From assembly GCA_039545355.1 (NCBI GenBank), contig BCJJ01000005.1:309008-373007 (forward strand): a stretch of 64,000 nt of DNA, given 5' to 3'. The notes under the pieces are model-generated. The model was given only the letters and a program-made list of their open reading frames with translations. It did not search any database and was not told the DNA's origin. The DNA comes from Trichosporon coremiiforme. Its lineage: Eukaryota; Basidiomycota; Tremellomycetes; Trichosporonales; Trichosporonaceae. Below are positions 21,858 to 33,495 of the stretch, one piece after another (within the stretch, counting starts at the first letter, position 1; every line of letters begins with the position of its first letter). A program made the position numbers and the translations under genes.

Positions 21858-22996
21858 TTACATGATAGAGCAGTCCTTGTCGCCGCCCATCTGGTCGACG
21901 AGGCCTCCAGCGTCGCGCGAGCGGTTGCCGCCCGTCCGGCCGGTAAGGTCGACGACCATGACACCGGTATTGTGGGGGTCGACCTCGGCGGAGATGTTGT
22001 ACTTGCGCATGAGGTCGGCGACGGCGGGCTTGATCTTGGCCTGGTGGTTCTGGCTGTGGATGCCCTTGCCGGTAATAACACGCAGCTCCTGGAGTCCGTT
22101 GCGCTGGCCGGCCGCAATCGCTTTGTCGACCTCCTCAATCGCCTCCTTCACGTACAGGCCGTGCAGGTCGATGGTTCCCGGGGGTTGGCTCTTGTTGTTG
22201 TCTGCATCACGTCAGCGACTGCTCATTCTTTCAGCGCTCAGACGACCTGGGGCGGCGGGACCTAGCCACTCCCGCCGCCGGACATAAGAGGTAGACAAAA
22301 GGTGCGGCGCGAGGCTCGTGCGGAGCACACGGGCTCGACGATGCCAAGCGCTGCCCCACAACTCCGTGTCATGCTCGTCCGAAACATCGCCCGGGTGTCC
22401 ATGAGGCGTGCGCACGCTCGCACGTTTGCGTGCGGGCAGCGCCGTCGCACGAGCAGCGGGTGTCCAATCCGCATGCCGCCGCACGCCCTCTCGCCCTCTC
22501 TCCCACCATCCGATGATCGGAGGCGTGCTCACGACCCAGTCAAGCCGCAGTAATACATCGCACGCTCTTGCTGTCGCTGCGTGGAGCGCGGAGCCAACTC
22601 ACCTTGGAAGATCCAAGCGGCTGCCTGGTCGTCCATCTGGTCCTGCTTGGCCTGGTGCGCCTTGCCCTGGTTCGAGAGCTCCTTGGCACGCGCACCGTTA
22701 CCAGACTTGTACGCGGCCTGGCTGTCGGCGAAGCACTTGTGCGCGAGGTCGCCCTCGTGCCGCGCCTGGTTTCGCAGCTGCGTGTAGTCGTGCTGGGAGC
22801 TGATCGCACCCCCAGTCCAGCCGCCCTGCTGCTGGTGGCCGCCTTGGTTCCAGCCTTGCGGCGGGTACTGTTGCTGCTGGCCCTGGTTCCAGCCGCCCTG
22901 CTGCTGGTTACCATGCTGCTGTCCGCCGTGCTGCTTCTGGTCTCCGCCGCAGAAGATCTTAAGCAGACCGAAGATGATCTGCGAAATCAGGCCCAT
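21858..22996 (-). CDS. DUF1771-Smr domain protein
   Basis: Two exons, 22603-22996 and 21858-22201, give 245 aa, joined by a 401-nt intron. The N-terminus (MGLISQIIFGLLKIFCGG) is hydrophobic and may tether the protein to a membrane. A Gln/Gly/Trp-rich low-complexity stretch follows (about residues 20-60). The DUF1771 helical region then reads DYTQLRNQARHEG to ELSNQGKAHQAKQDQMDDQA. The Smr domain starts with the conserved TIDLHGLYVKEA and includes VITGKGIHSQNH, the usual LDxHG and GxG motifs. Smr domains are RNA endonucleases or nucleic-acid binding modules; in eukaryotes such proteins act in mRNA quality control. The C-terminal extension is short. The start at 22996 was taken because the frame further upstream is Pro-rich and lacks an ATG. 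Confidence 0.8.
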
Positions 22997-23797
22997 CACG
23001 TCAGATGCCTGTGGCCCAGGTGGAGGCTGTCGAAAAGAGAGTGTGGAGGTGAGTCGGAAGTCTGCGCAACCACCGCTCAGGCAAGCTGAGATGAGCAAGT
23101 GACGTAACGAGGGTGAGGCAGAAGACAGTGCCGAGCCGGTCAGGCGTTGCTTGCGTGCGAAGGTCGCGGGACAGTGGTGATAGTTAGTAACTTTCTCCTC
23201 TCGCCGCAACTCGTAAACAATCGTTTCAGGCGGTGCGGCTGCGATCGAGATGAAAACGGCGGGACCAAAAGCCGCTTCGCTAGCCTCCACCGTCATCTGA
23301 CTGGCTCAACGGGTCCAGTGGCGCAGTGGCGTCCATTCATGGCTCAGTGGTGAGTGCCGAAAAGCCGTCGATCGCGGTAGCAAGTCACCATGGTCGACGA
23401 CGTAGGTCGTCGAGTTGCGGCGAGTGGAGCGGTAGATACAAAGTTGCATGGCATCGTTAATCCCTTTCTACTGCTTACGGACGGGAAAGTGACGAAGATC
23501 CAAAAGACTTTATGTATACAGAGGTAAAGGAAGTCGTATAAGTTGATGAATGTCGGTTCTGGGTCGAGCTAAGCGTTCGCGTCTAGAGACAGGGAGCGTG
23601 GGCGCAGAGCAGGCATGGTTGAGGCTACACATAGCTTTTGAGGCAGATACGGAAGTCGGGATGTGAGTTTGATTTTGGTTTTGATTCTGAGTTGGTCTTG
23701 AGAAGGTGCGCTGTGCAATGTGCATTGTGCGTTGTAACTTGTGACTTGGGTGTTACTAGGACAGCAGGTGATAACCATGAGCAAGAGACGAGTACGC
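22997..23797. other. intergenic between Smr gene and zinc-finger gene
   Basis: It holds the promoter side of the Smr gene and the 3' side of the zinc-finger gene. No further gene or RNA is recognised. Confidence 0.4.
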
Positions 23798-24996
23798 TTA
23801 GGAGTGAAGGAGCACGTTAGGCTTCGAGGGCTGAGGCATGATGATGGGCTTCTGGTCCTCCTGCTCCTCGGGCAGCTGGGGGGCAGGAATCGCGACGTGC
23901 TGAGGATGCGCGGGGTGGCCGTGTCCGAGACCCATCTCGCGAGGGCGGTACTCGCGGGGCAGGTTGTACTCTACCTGAGGCACGTACGAGTAGTACGGGT
24001 AAGCGACGCGCTGGGGCTTGATCGCGCGCGTGCGCTGGTCATGGGTCTTGGTGGTCAGCTCTGAGAGATTGGGGGACTTAGCTCACCCTCTCATGGCGAC
24101 GCAAGTTGGACGAAACACTGAAGCGGCGACCACAACCCTCCCGCTGGCATTGGTAGGCTGCCGTTAGCTGATGCATGCTACCACTAAGCTCACGCTTGGC
24201 TCCAGTGTGCACCGACATGTGCGTGTTCAGGCTCGAGGGTCGGTTGAAGCGCTTGTCGCAGACTGGGCTGGACGTTAGCTCAGTGCAGCAATTGCGGAAA
24301 GCCATGAAAACGGTAATGGCAGACTGCCAAAGTGACTCACCATACATGGCGACGCGCCTTCTGCAGCTCGCGCCTGCGTCGCTCCTCCACCTGGTCGTTC
24401 TGCTGAGCCATGGGGTACTGAGGATAGGAAGAATAGTTGTCGTAGTACTCGCGGTACATGGGGTAGGGCTGCTGGGGCTGGAACGCAAGGTCGCGGGGAG
24501 GGGGACGCATCGACGAGTCCCAGTACGTGTTCTGTTCGCGGGGCGAGTTCATCTTGACAAGCTGCTGGTGGCCACCGTGGACGCCGCCGCCAGGTCCACC
24601 AGGATCTGTCTGTCCACCAGGGCCAGTTGCGGTCAGATGGGAGTGGACCTGGATGTTCTGTCCGCCGAGGAGCTGATGCTGAGCTTGGTGCTGCTGGTGC
24701 TGCTCATGGCGCTCGGTCGTGGGCGGGGCAGAGTGGGGCGCACTGTGGGGCGGCGCGGGGCTGAGCGGACCGTCAGGCGGCGAGAACCCGAAGGTCTGTG
24801 TCGTATGCGCCGTCTGTGGCGTGTCCTCCGGGGTGGCGCTGCCGCCACTGCCGCTCCCGCTGCCACTACCGCCGCTGGCACCGCTGCCAGAACTGCACTG
24901 GGGCATTGAACGGTAGCTCCGGTCATTGCTTTCGGACAGCTGGTAGTGCGCGAATCGGCTCAGGTCGAGGGGCTGGGCGAGAGGAATGTTGGTCAT
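23798..24996 (-). CDS. C2H2 zinc-finger transcription factor
   Basis: Four exons, 24341-24996, 24194-24267, 24087-24157 and 23798-24058, sum to 1062 nt and 353 aa. The first 200 residues are low-complexity: Gly/Ser, Gln/His and Pro/Tyr-rich. Two C2H2 fingers follow: C-P-V-C-DKRFNRPSSLNTHMSVH and, after a TGAKPYQ linker, C-QREG-C-GRRFSVSSNLRRH. Three of the four exons contribute to them, and the linker codons are restored only by splicing a 36-nt intron. The basic RRRRELQKARR before finger 1 may be a nuclear localisation signal. The C-terminus is Pro/Tyr-rich. It is likely a sequence-specific DNA-binding regulator, targets unknown. The last intron would be only 28 nt (24059-24086) and use the second AG of CAGAG; without it the protein would stop just after finger 2. 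Confidence 0.78.
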
Positions 24997-27900
24997 TGTG
25001 CTTGCTGTGTGATGGAAGGGACGGCGGCGAGTGCGCGCAAGTGTCCTTGAGGTCTAACGTGGGAGAGTGCGAGAAAAGTATGCGAGTGGTGGTGAATGGG
25101 GCAGGTTACTAAGTCTGATTGGATAATGTCAGAAAGGCGATCGAGTTGGAGTCTCGTTAAGATCGGAGGAGGGAGGGGAAGAAGGGGTGCGGTACTGTAA
25201 ACCGTACTACGAGAGGAGGATCCTTAGGGTCAGGTCGAGCTCAACTCGAGGTGAGGATGGAGAGACGTACGTATCCTGATCGATGCCGGGGTCTTTATAT
25301 GCTTGAAAGGGCGTTGCAATCGGCTGAGACCGCTTTCCTCCCACCACCTGAATAAGAGGCTGGCGAGCGCAGCTTGCAGATGACTGAGGTGCTGAGGGAG
25401 CGAGGGTGTGTGTATCTGTGCTGTGTGCGATACCAGAAGGAAAGAAGGTGTTCCGCCAGCGGCACAGGGCTGGCCTCTGTCTTTTGTGTGTCGCGAGTTC
25501 AGCTCGCGAAGAGTGTAGGCCGCGCAGTGCCTGCCTCAGCTGCCTCACCTACCTCAGAGTCATTCGAGTCATGCTTGTTGTTGTGTCTTGTTTTCTTCGC
25601 GAAAGCAGGTTGAAAGCGCGCACGAGGCGAGGTTGCGCCCTCTGCTCCGACGGGCAGATGCCCGGCTGCTCAGTCAGCCCGGAAAAGCAGAGGAGATAGG
25701 GTAGGCGGCACTTCAAAGCAAAGCGCACGCGGACGGTGGTACTGGATTGTCGGTGCAGCGATCAGCGCGCCTCCGCATGGCCTGCGTTCTCTATCACGCT
25801 GGCGTGCCCTGCGCGGTGCATTGTACGGCGTGCTGAGGGGGGCAAGAGGGGAGACCGAGTCCTCAAGGGGTGACTGCTGAGGGCGCAGTCTCTCCTTGCA
25901 CGCCGGGCAATGTTATGGGGTAGGCGTGCTTGAAGAAGGACGCTCGAAAGGAGCTCAGGAAGGGTAACGCCAAGGGGGTCGGCGATCACTCCCTCGTCAA
26001 CCTCACTTTGTCGTCTGCCGCTGCCGCGAGACGCTTGCCCGGCATCCGGAGGCTCGAGTCCGGCGCGTTATCCCCCTGTGGTCCAATCTTGCGCCCGAAA
26101 CAGATACAAAGGGCAGAAAACGAGGCATAAAGTGCTCAAGGGTCAACGGTCGTCAGAGACGATCCGCAGATCGTGTATCCTCGCTGGGGCCACTCCTGCG
26201 CTTGTCGCTCTGCGTCGAGCCGCAGCAATCACACGAGGCCAGTCCGGCTAGCCCATTCAGGAATCGCTGGGGCAGCGCCATTGTCAGATCAAAGGGCGAC
26301 GGCGTCGGGCGTCCGGGCGCTCGGTGTTGCCACCCCGCCTCACTCAACGGTCAGCTGCGATTTCGGTCTCGGACATCATCAACGAAATGACGGCGATGGG
26401 ATCAGACTCCGTCCGCTGAGAGCTGCGAGTGCTTTCGACACCGCAGACTCCGATTTCCAACTGTTTACTCCGCATGATGCATGTCCAGATCCAGGAAGGA
26501 AGCCAAGATGCGAGAAGAAAGGGCGCGGATCAATCAGCGTCACGTCGTGAGGGGCGCGAGACGGCGGAGGTATTTCTGCGCACTACGCAGCGACGGACGG
26601 GGGCATAGGGGGCACAGGACGCGCGTTTTGCAAGCAGAGCCGGCGATGCAGAGCCGCAGCGCAATGCAAACCTCTTGCTGAGCGGCTCTTCATGCTCTGC
26701 GGACCATCATGCATCGTCTTGACGTCCATCTTACCTCAAACTTGGTACAGTGGCAGCTCGCGTCTCAGAAATGCAGCAGATAATGCGGGAAATTGAGCGA
26801 AATTCGACCTTCCCTATCGATAGCTGCCCACGCGAGTCGGTCGGCTAGCTCGCATCCATCGAAAACGACAGAACAAGGCGGACCAACACGTTGCATGCGC
26901 GAGACCCAAAGGACCCCAGGCGCTCTGAGTGCCTAGTGCATGAGGCAAGGTCACACGCACGGTTCAACTGTGGAGCGTGGCCAGTCGCCGGGCGGAACAG
27001 ACGCACCGCGGCCCCCAGCCCCAGGCCCCAGGATACGCGCCTCGACACGATCGAAGACAGCGTGCAGGGGCAGGTAGTGTCGGGAGCACCGACACACACA
27101 GCGCCACAACTCACCCCCCCACCCTCCCCCCACACGCGGCCACCGCCCCATTGCCCAGCCGTTGGCCGGCCCTGCCTGGCCGAGTTCGAGATCCACGCTA
27201 CCGCTACCGCAGCCGCCGGCCTGCCCCCTCTTGCCCCTCCTCTCCTCTGCTTTCCAGCAGTTAACTTGCAGGCAGTAGCAAGTAGCCTTGCTGGGTGCAC
27301 ACGCCCGGAAGGGTGTCAGGCATCACATGCACTTCGCCGTCACAGCAGTGTCAGCGGGGCGATAAGGCGAGCCCCTCTCTTTGGACAAGGGCACTGTCGT
27401 GGGCCGTTGTCCTTGGGTTCGCTTGGCGTCTGTCATTGTCCTTTGCTCCGAGTTGGCTGTTCATCTTGTTCAGCCTATTCTGCATCACTGTCCACCCCGA
27501 ACGCAGTCGTGACGCCAAACCCAACCATCTGCTGAACTGTGGTATGGCCCAACTCGTGACAAGAGTGGGCAAGGAAGCTAGGGATACCTGGCACAATAAT
27601 GCGGCGTGCAGGGGCTGCGTCCACGGAGATAAATGGCGAACCAGTACGCCAGGAGACAAGGGTACAGGGTATGCCAGGTGTGGAGCAAGTGGTGCGATGG
27701 TGTAACGCGCGCATCGGGCGATCGCAATCAATCACCATGCTCCAACTCAGACATCGGTGCGAGGTACGACAGCGCTCCGAGCTCCAGGGACAGAGTGTGC
27801 GTCTGGGTCTGGGTCTGGTCGACACTGGTTGATCTAGGTGCAGATATTGGGAGCGGCGAGCGACAAGGGGCTGAATCGGCTGCCCAGGCTGGCGACGCCA

Positions 27901-29578
27901 GGACACATGAACGAGACAAGGAGGGGTGTAATCTCTCGGGATCTGTCCTGGCGCGTCGTACTCCCATGGCGCACGGCGGGTCCGTCAGGCGATGGGCGCA
28001 GGTGCAACAAGGCGCGCAATGCGGCCGGACGACGACGGGCAAGAGGGTGATCGAGGCGAGGAGGTGCCGGCAGCCGGTCGCCGTGCCCAGCGCACACAGA
28101 TCTGGGACGTGTTCTGCGATGAGCACGACGTCACTTGCGGCTGGCTCTTGGCTCATTGAGTATGTCGGAATGCGGATTCAAGGGGGGACGGCACGCGGAC
28201 CCATAAACCGGAGCATCTTTCCGTCACTTGGAAGACGAGGACAAGGCGGAGTACTGACGAGGGCGGCGCTGTAACGCTGCTGTGCAAGTCGATAAATGCC
28301 GGAAACGCAGCTGTCCCATGCAGTCGGGCTCGATGACTAAGGTAAATGCCTCAGTAGCAAGCGTCCTCTTCATCGCGCAGTCTGTTGCCCGCTCCGAGTA
28401 GACGGACGCAGTGTAAGCAGTCTGCCGCACCTCAGAGCTGTTGTTGAGTCTAGGATATACAACCTTCTCGACGTTCGTCGGCCCCCTTCGCCCTCTAGCG
28501 GAACCGGTGTCACCCGTTGCAATCGCAAACCACTAGTCACCGAATTGCCCTCCCTGTCGCGATCGCAAACTACCAAGCCGTCGTCGCAAACACACTGCGC
28601 ATCCTCTCTTCTCGGGCCCCCGACATTGAAAGGGAAACTTCATTTCTCCGTCACGTTGTCGGATGGCTTCTGATAGCCCACCCAGCTCATCAAGGTGAGT
28701 TCAGGCTGCCAAACCTCGGGCGGAAGCATGCTAAGCCTCCTCCCTCTTGAGCCCTTGTCAGTGCGCCGGGCGTAACGGCTGCTTCGTCTTTGTCCCGTCG
28801 CTGTTCCGTGCAACAGCCCACCGTCGACAAGGCGATATGGAAGTCGCCAAGTTCTTCTCATCAGCACAATGACATGCAGACTGATGATGCTGAACGCCCC
28901 CACTGAGACCCAGACTCGTCATTAGTTGCCCACCGTTACTGAGTCCGGTAACCGAGAGCTGATGAGATAGAAGGACGCCGGCGTTCTACACATACGGCGC
29001 ATCTAGTTGCAAACGGATGTCCGTGTCTCGCCCTGGAGAGCTCGGCAGAGCGTGTAGCTCGGTTTATCAGCTGGTCAAAGGTTAGTAACACGGGCTGCGG
29101 ACTCATGCCGCCGACGTACCGAGAAGGCGCCCGGATCACGGACTCGTCCTTGTCGTTGCCGGAGCCTCGTGCGTCACAGGAACTCTGTGCCGTAGCCGTT
29201 GCCGGTCCACCGAGCTATCGCATTCTGCCGACTACGCCGTCCCCACATGCATCGTCCTCGGAGACGCTCCCCTTCTCAGTCGCAAATCGGTCTGTTGTGA
29301 GCATGCAATGTCGTAGTGCGAAGTACTCGCAGCCACAGGGCATAGTGTGCCACTGTTCCACTCCACTCCATTTTCTTCCGTCGAAACTGCATCCTCCACC
29401 AGAGCCTATGAGGGCCCTCCGCCTACCGCCATGGCTAGCTGCACCGACAGTAGGCTATGGAGACGCACTGAGGCATGCGATCGGGCTGCTCGTTAAGTGT
29501 TGCAGAAGTGCTCCATGCTCTGCTCTAGTGTATAAATGAATCCATCCATCTCGTACAAACAGCCCCTACACTCCGCAC
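24997..29578. other. 4.6 kb without a recognisable gene
   Basis: The stretch runs from the zinc-finger gene promoter to the 3' end of RPS8. I found no frame with a family signature, no tRNA or rRNA, and no transposon ends. Composition is mixed GC-rich with short C-rich patches (for example 27111-27160). A 143-codon minus-strand frame at 27475-27906 contains HELGH but nothing around it looks like a protease. It could hold a long non-coding RNA, decayed genes or regulatory DNA; the sequence alone does not decide. Confidence 0.45.
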
Positions 29579-30416
29579 TTAGGCGGCGTGCTTCTGCTTG
29601 CGGGTCTGGAGCTTCTTGAGGTAGAAGTCGAGCTCCTTGCCCTCAAGAATGTAGCCGTCGGCGCGGCCGGACTGGCCAGGACGCGAGGTGATCATGGCGA
29701 GGAGACGACCGGTGCGGAACTGCTGCTCGAGGTGGTTGTCGATCTTGGCGTCCTTCTTGCGCTCGGCAAGGATGCGCTGGACGTGGTTCGACTTCTTGCC
29801 CTCGTCGGCGGTGGCCTCAGCCTGACCCTTCTTGGTGACGGGCTGAGCGTAGTGGGCCTCGTACCACTGGCGGAAGGGGGTGGCGTCAACCTCGACGACG
29901 GCCGACTTGACGAGGGTCTGGGTACGGAGGAGCTCGTTGTTGGTCGAGTTGTAGCGCTGAAGTGGTCAGTGACGTTGTTCCTTCGCGTGAAATGAAAAGG
30001 AAGATCGGGCAGATTTTTCGGTCACACGCGCATTCCCTCCACCAGTCGCCCCATCTCCTCTAGCACTGCCCCGCTCGCTCCTCTCATCGTTCCCAGCGTT
30101 CTCCTCGCCTTTCCAGTCGCGTGCGGTCCATATCCAGCCATGTTCTTCCTTTTCGCCGATGTCTACTCACGACGTTCAGGAGACGAGTCTTGCGGGTGGT
30201 AGCCTCAGATCCCCAAGAGAAGTTGCCGGTGTCAAGACGGATAGCACGGTACTTGACGTTGCCACCACGGGTGCGGACGGTGTGGATGCGCTTGGTGGTG
30301 TCGAGCTTGGTCATAGCGGCCTGGCGACCGAGCTCGAATTTTCTCTTCTTGCGGTAGTGCGCACGGCGGGCACCAGAGGCGCTGCGCTTGTGGCGGGAGT
30401 CCCTCGAGATACCCAT
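29579..30416 (-). CDS. RPS8: 40S ribosomal protein eS8
   Basis: Two exons, 30171-30416 and 29579-29956, encode 207 aa. The N-terminus [18 protein letters not shown] is the hallmark of eS8, followed by [24 protein letters not shown] and GNFSWGSEA. The second exon begins at [19 protein letters not shown] and ends [11 protein letters not shown]. The protein is a structural part of the small ribosomal subunit. The internal intron is 214 nt, and a further intron of about 255 nt lies in the 5' leader, its acceptor one base from the ATG. High-expression codon choice (C- and G-ending) is visible. Confidence 0.95.
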
Positions 30417-30417
30417 T

Positions 30418-30672
30418 CTGCCTGTCAGTTGCTGCTCCTAGTCCAGCTCAATGTTGAGAGGTACACTGGGTCGAATCGGAGACGTCGTCGCGATGTGTGG
30501 AAGAGGTTGTTGGTCGTGTGGAAATTTGTGATCGAGTTTCGTTCTTTGGCTGATTCTCCAATTGCTCCAGCTCAATCAAGAGTGCGCGTCGTCGCTGATC
30601 GTGTCGTCGAGGTCGTCGAGTGTCGCTATGCCGTGTCCGTCGAGACCAGTGCACCCTCTGGCTTTGACTTAC
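30418..30672 (-). other. probable 5'-leader intron of RPS8
   Basis: On the minus strand a GTAAGT donor after TCTCAA (30672) and an acceptor CTGACAGGCAG ending at 30418 define a 255-nt intron with a good branch point. Splicing would place the initiator ATG one base after the junction. No C/D or H/ACA snoRNA box set was found in it. Confidence 0.55.
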
Positions 30673-32626
30673 TTGAGATTGACGGTCGAGTGAAAGAGAC
30701 ACTGATTGTTGCACTGAAGTCACCACACCGGACTGGCAGCCAGTGGGCCAGAGGGCCAGCGCGGAAGTAAAATGCAAGATTCGGGAGTTGGCACGTGATG
30801 TCGGCGTTAAGCTACTTTATTTACGTAATTTTATCATCGTATCCCCGACAATCGCGATGTGCCTGAATTCCGAGCTCTCCAGTCGCCACGATACCTGGCC
30901 TTTCTCACATATCGGCTCGACCGGCAACCTGGAAGACCTGAGCCCGGACATGGACTTGGTCTCCTGTGCCGACGTGCAGGCTCCCTTACTCATGGACAAC
31001 TACCAATCTACACGAGTATGTCCGCGCTCGACTTTGCCTTTCTTTCACCCCTCAGTTGTCGATACTCGCCACAGGTCATTGCAAGCCGCTCTCTCCCGCT
31101 CGCCTGTCTTGTCAGAGTGTCGTTTGGAGGTCGTTACTCACTAGGTCTGCTGCAGCATAGCTCTGCTGGACTAGCTTCAACGCCCGCTGTCGCCACTCTC
31201 GTCAGAGTCGCGCTTCAGCGACTTTCCTGGTCAGCATGACGTTGATCGCGAACTCAACTTGACCGCATCGCTCGGGGTGCGGCTGGCGTCGATGCCAGAG
31301 TCGTCGCGGTCACCGCTGGAGCCACCAACGCTCACTGCAGGTTCCGCGTTGAAGTCATCGAGTCTGGCGGGACATTCCGCAGCGTCTGCCTCGCCACGCC
31401 TCCAGCGGAAGTAGAAGTCGAGCTCGGCGCCTGTCCAGGCCCGAGTGCCCGAGCTAGCAATGGCGAGCTGAGCCAGCGCGACGCCGACGAAATCACATCT
31501 CTTCGTAACGTCTTCCTTGTAGAAGAGCAGCCTCGCAGGGGAGCGCAGTGTGTGCCATATTAGTTCAGGAACGACCTGCTACCATAGTCGCGTGGGTGTG
31601 GGTCGGCGAATCCCGCGGCCATGAGAGCGCTGCTCAAGCGTTCCGCATTCGAGCTGTAACATATGTACGGAGCTCGAGTGCATGACCGACCACGTAAGGA
31701 CCAGGCAGGTTCATTCCTCCGTGTTCGATATCGACCTCCAGCGCGGTTCGTTCGGTCTTGCCGTCACACAGTTCCTCGTCAGCAGGTTCCAATACGTGTG
31801 CAAGCAGAGCGACTGCCAGGGTACGATGGCCGTATATCGGCGCACCCTCCTCTTCCCTCCTTCTCTGCTCCGCATTCGCCGTGCTTCAACCTCAAACGGG
31901 GATTCTCGTTCGACTGTTGCCTCAGATCATCATCCTGGTCACGCGGGGTCAGGTAAGCCACACGCGTGTTCTTGCATCACTGAGGTGACGCGCAGGCTTT
32001 CTACCAGCTCGTCTCTACGTGGCATGGAGTGGACGGGAAGATGAGTCTGGAAGCGGAAGGACATCAAGTTCGTCCGGGCCGACGTGCTCAGTGGACTCGA
32101 CCTCGAGAGCTGAACGCGAGCTGGGACATGGCGATCTTCGAGGCAGGCAGCATCTCTGTCTAGAGCTAACCTGAGCTCATCAGGTCCTCCATCTCGCGCG
32201 TTGCGACTCCCACAATCCGTCCTAGGTCCACCCTCCGCTTCGGCCTCGCCACTCCACGCCAGCGCCAACCATCGCCTGTGTTCGCCATCCACCCCACCAC
32301 CAGTACATGGACATCATCCCCATCTCCAACCATAAAACTCGCACACATGTTTCCGTTTCTCTCTACGCTGTACATGCTTGTCCACCTTCTTGTTTCCGGC
32401 GTTTCCGAGCCTTGTATGCATGAACCTATGTCAATTCACCCCCCCCCCCCCCTCAATCGCAGCCAGACATCGGTCCTCGGCTGGATCGGCTACCAAAACG
32501 ATCTAAACCCGGACATATCCACAAACTCCATTGGCGGTCCAGAAGTTCCGTAATGACCGCAATTGACCGCACATGGAGAAGATCCGCTCAGAACAAGTCA
32601 AACTCGTCAACATCCAATCCATCACC
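30673..32626. other. RPS8-URA5 intergenic region with strand-ambiguous coding-like frames
   Basis: Between two divergent genes, 30.8-32.2 kb looks partly protein-coding but no family is recognised. On the plus strand, 31246-31563 is open for 105 codons (including AHCRFRVEVIESGG), 31682-32044 opens with a real ATG, and a canonical 43-nt intron (31953-31995, GTAAGC to CGCAG) joins IIILVTRGQ in phase to AFYQLVSTWHGVDGK. On the minus strand, 31231-31575 is open for 114 codons after a possible acceptor, and 32166-32375 is open from an ATG. One strand must be a shadow; the phase-preserving intron slightly favours plus. No complete gene model closes, so an unknown or decaying gene is likely. A 14-base poly-C run occurs at 32439-32452. 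Confidence 0.35.
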
Positions 32627-33368
32627 ATGGCCGACTTCAAGACGCAGTTCATTGAGAAGGCGATCGACAGCGGAGTGCTGCTTTTCGGCGATTTCACTCT
32701 GAAGTCGGGCCGGTGAGTGCTGCTCTCCGCCAGGGGAGCTGCACGAGAGCATCTCCGTGCAGCTCCCGAGCTGCCGATATGGTGTCTGAAGCTAAACCCT
32801 CAGCAAGTCGCCGTACTTCTTCAACGCGGGTCTGCTGTACGACGGCCCCCTCCTCTCAGCTACGGCGGACGCGTTCGCGTCCTTGGTCCAGACTCTGCCC
32901 GAGTTCGACGTTCTCTTCGGCCCGGCGTACAAGGGCATTCCCCTCGCCGCGATCACGACCGTCGAGCTCTCGAAGCGCGGCACCAACATTGTTTACACGT
33001 ACAACCGGAAGGAGGCCAAGGACCACGGCGAAGGCGGCACCTTGGTCGGTGCGCCGCTCAAGGGCAAGCGCATCGTCATCATCGACGACGTCATGACGGC
33101 CGGCACGGCCGTGCGCGAGTCGATCGCTACGATCAAGGCCGCCGGCGGCCAGCTCGTCGGTATCGTCCAGCTCCTGGACCGCCAGGAGCGCGGCAAGGCC
33201 GAAAGCAGCACGGTCGAGGAGGTCGAGAAGGAGTTTGACGTGCCTGTCAAGCCGATTGTCGCGTTTGCCGACATTCTGGAGTACCTCCAGCGCAAGGGAG
33301 GATTTGAGGAGCAGATTCAGAAGATGGAGGAGTACCGTAAGCAGTACGGTGTGCAGCCGAAGGCGTAA
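32627..33368 (+). CDS. URA5: orotate phosphoribosyltransferase
   Basis: Two exons, 32627-32712 and 32804-33368, encode 216 aa. The junction restores [13 protein letters not shown], the conserved N-terminal OPRT segment. The PRPP-binding loop [12 protein letters not shown] lies at about residues 122-133, with [10 protein letters not shown] upstream and [13 protein letters not shown] as the flexible catalytic loop containing the key lysines, aspartate and histidine. It converts orotate and PRPP to OMP in cytosolic pyrimidine synthesis. Length equals that of other fungal enzymes. The ATG at 32627 has a good context (ATCACCATGG). Its product makes fungi sensitive to 5-fluoroorotate, so it is a well-known marker gene. 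Confidence 0.95.
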
Positions 33369-33495
33369 GAGAGGTTTCTTTGGGTCTTACGACTTCGCTT
33401 GATGATAGTTCAGTAGACAAGGCTCATGTGCTCACTGCCTCGCCGCACAAACTTTAGGGGTACAATTATGCATGAGTACAACACATTTTTGACAA

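Noticed and set aside
26045..26060. box B-like GGCTCGAGTCC
   Set aside because: No box A at tRNA spacing and no T-arm or acceptor stem; chance match.
27475..27906. 143-codon minus-strand frame with HELGH, resembling a zinc-protease motif
   Set aside because: Only the five-residue motif fits; the rest is low in coding character and no downstream third ligand region is seen.
30418..30672. search for snoRNAs in ribosomal protein introns
   Set aside because: No paired C (RTGATGA) and D (CTGA) boxes at suitable spacing were found in the RPS8 or RPP2 introns.
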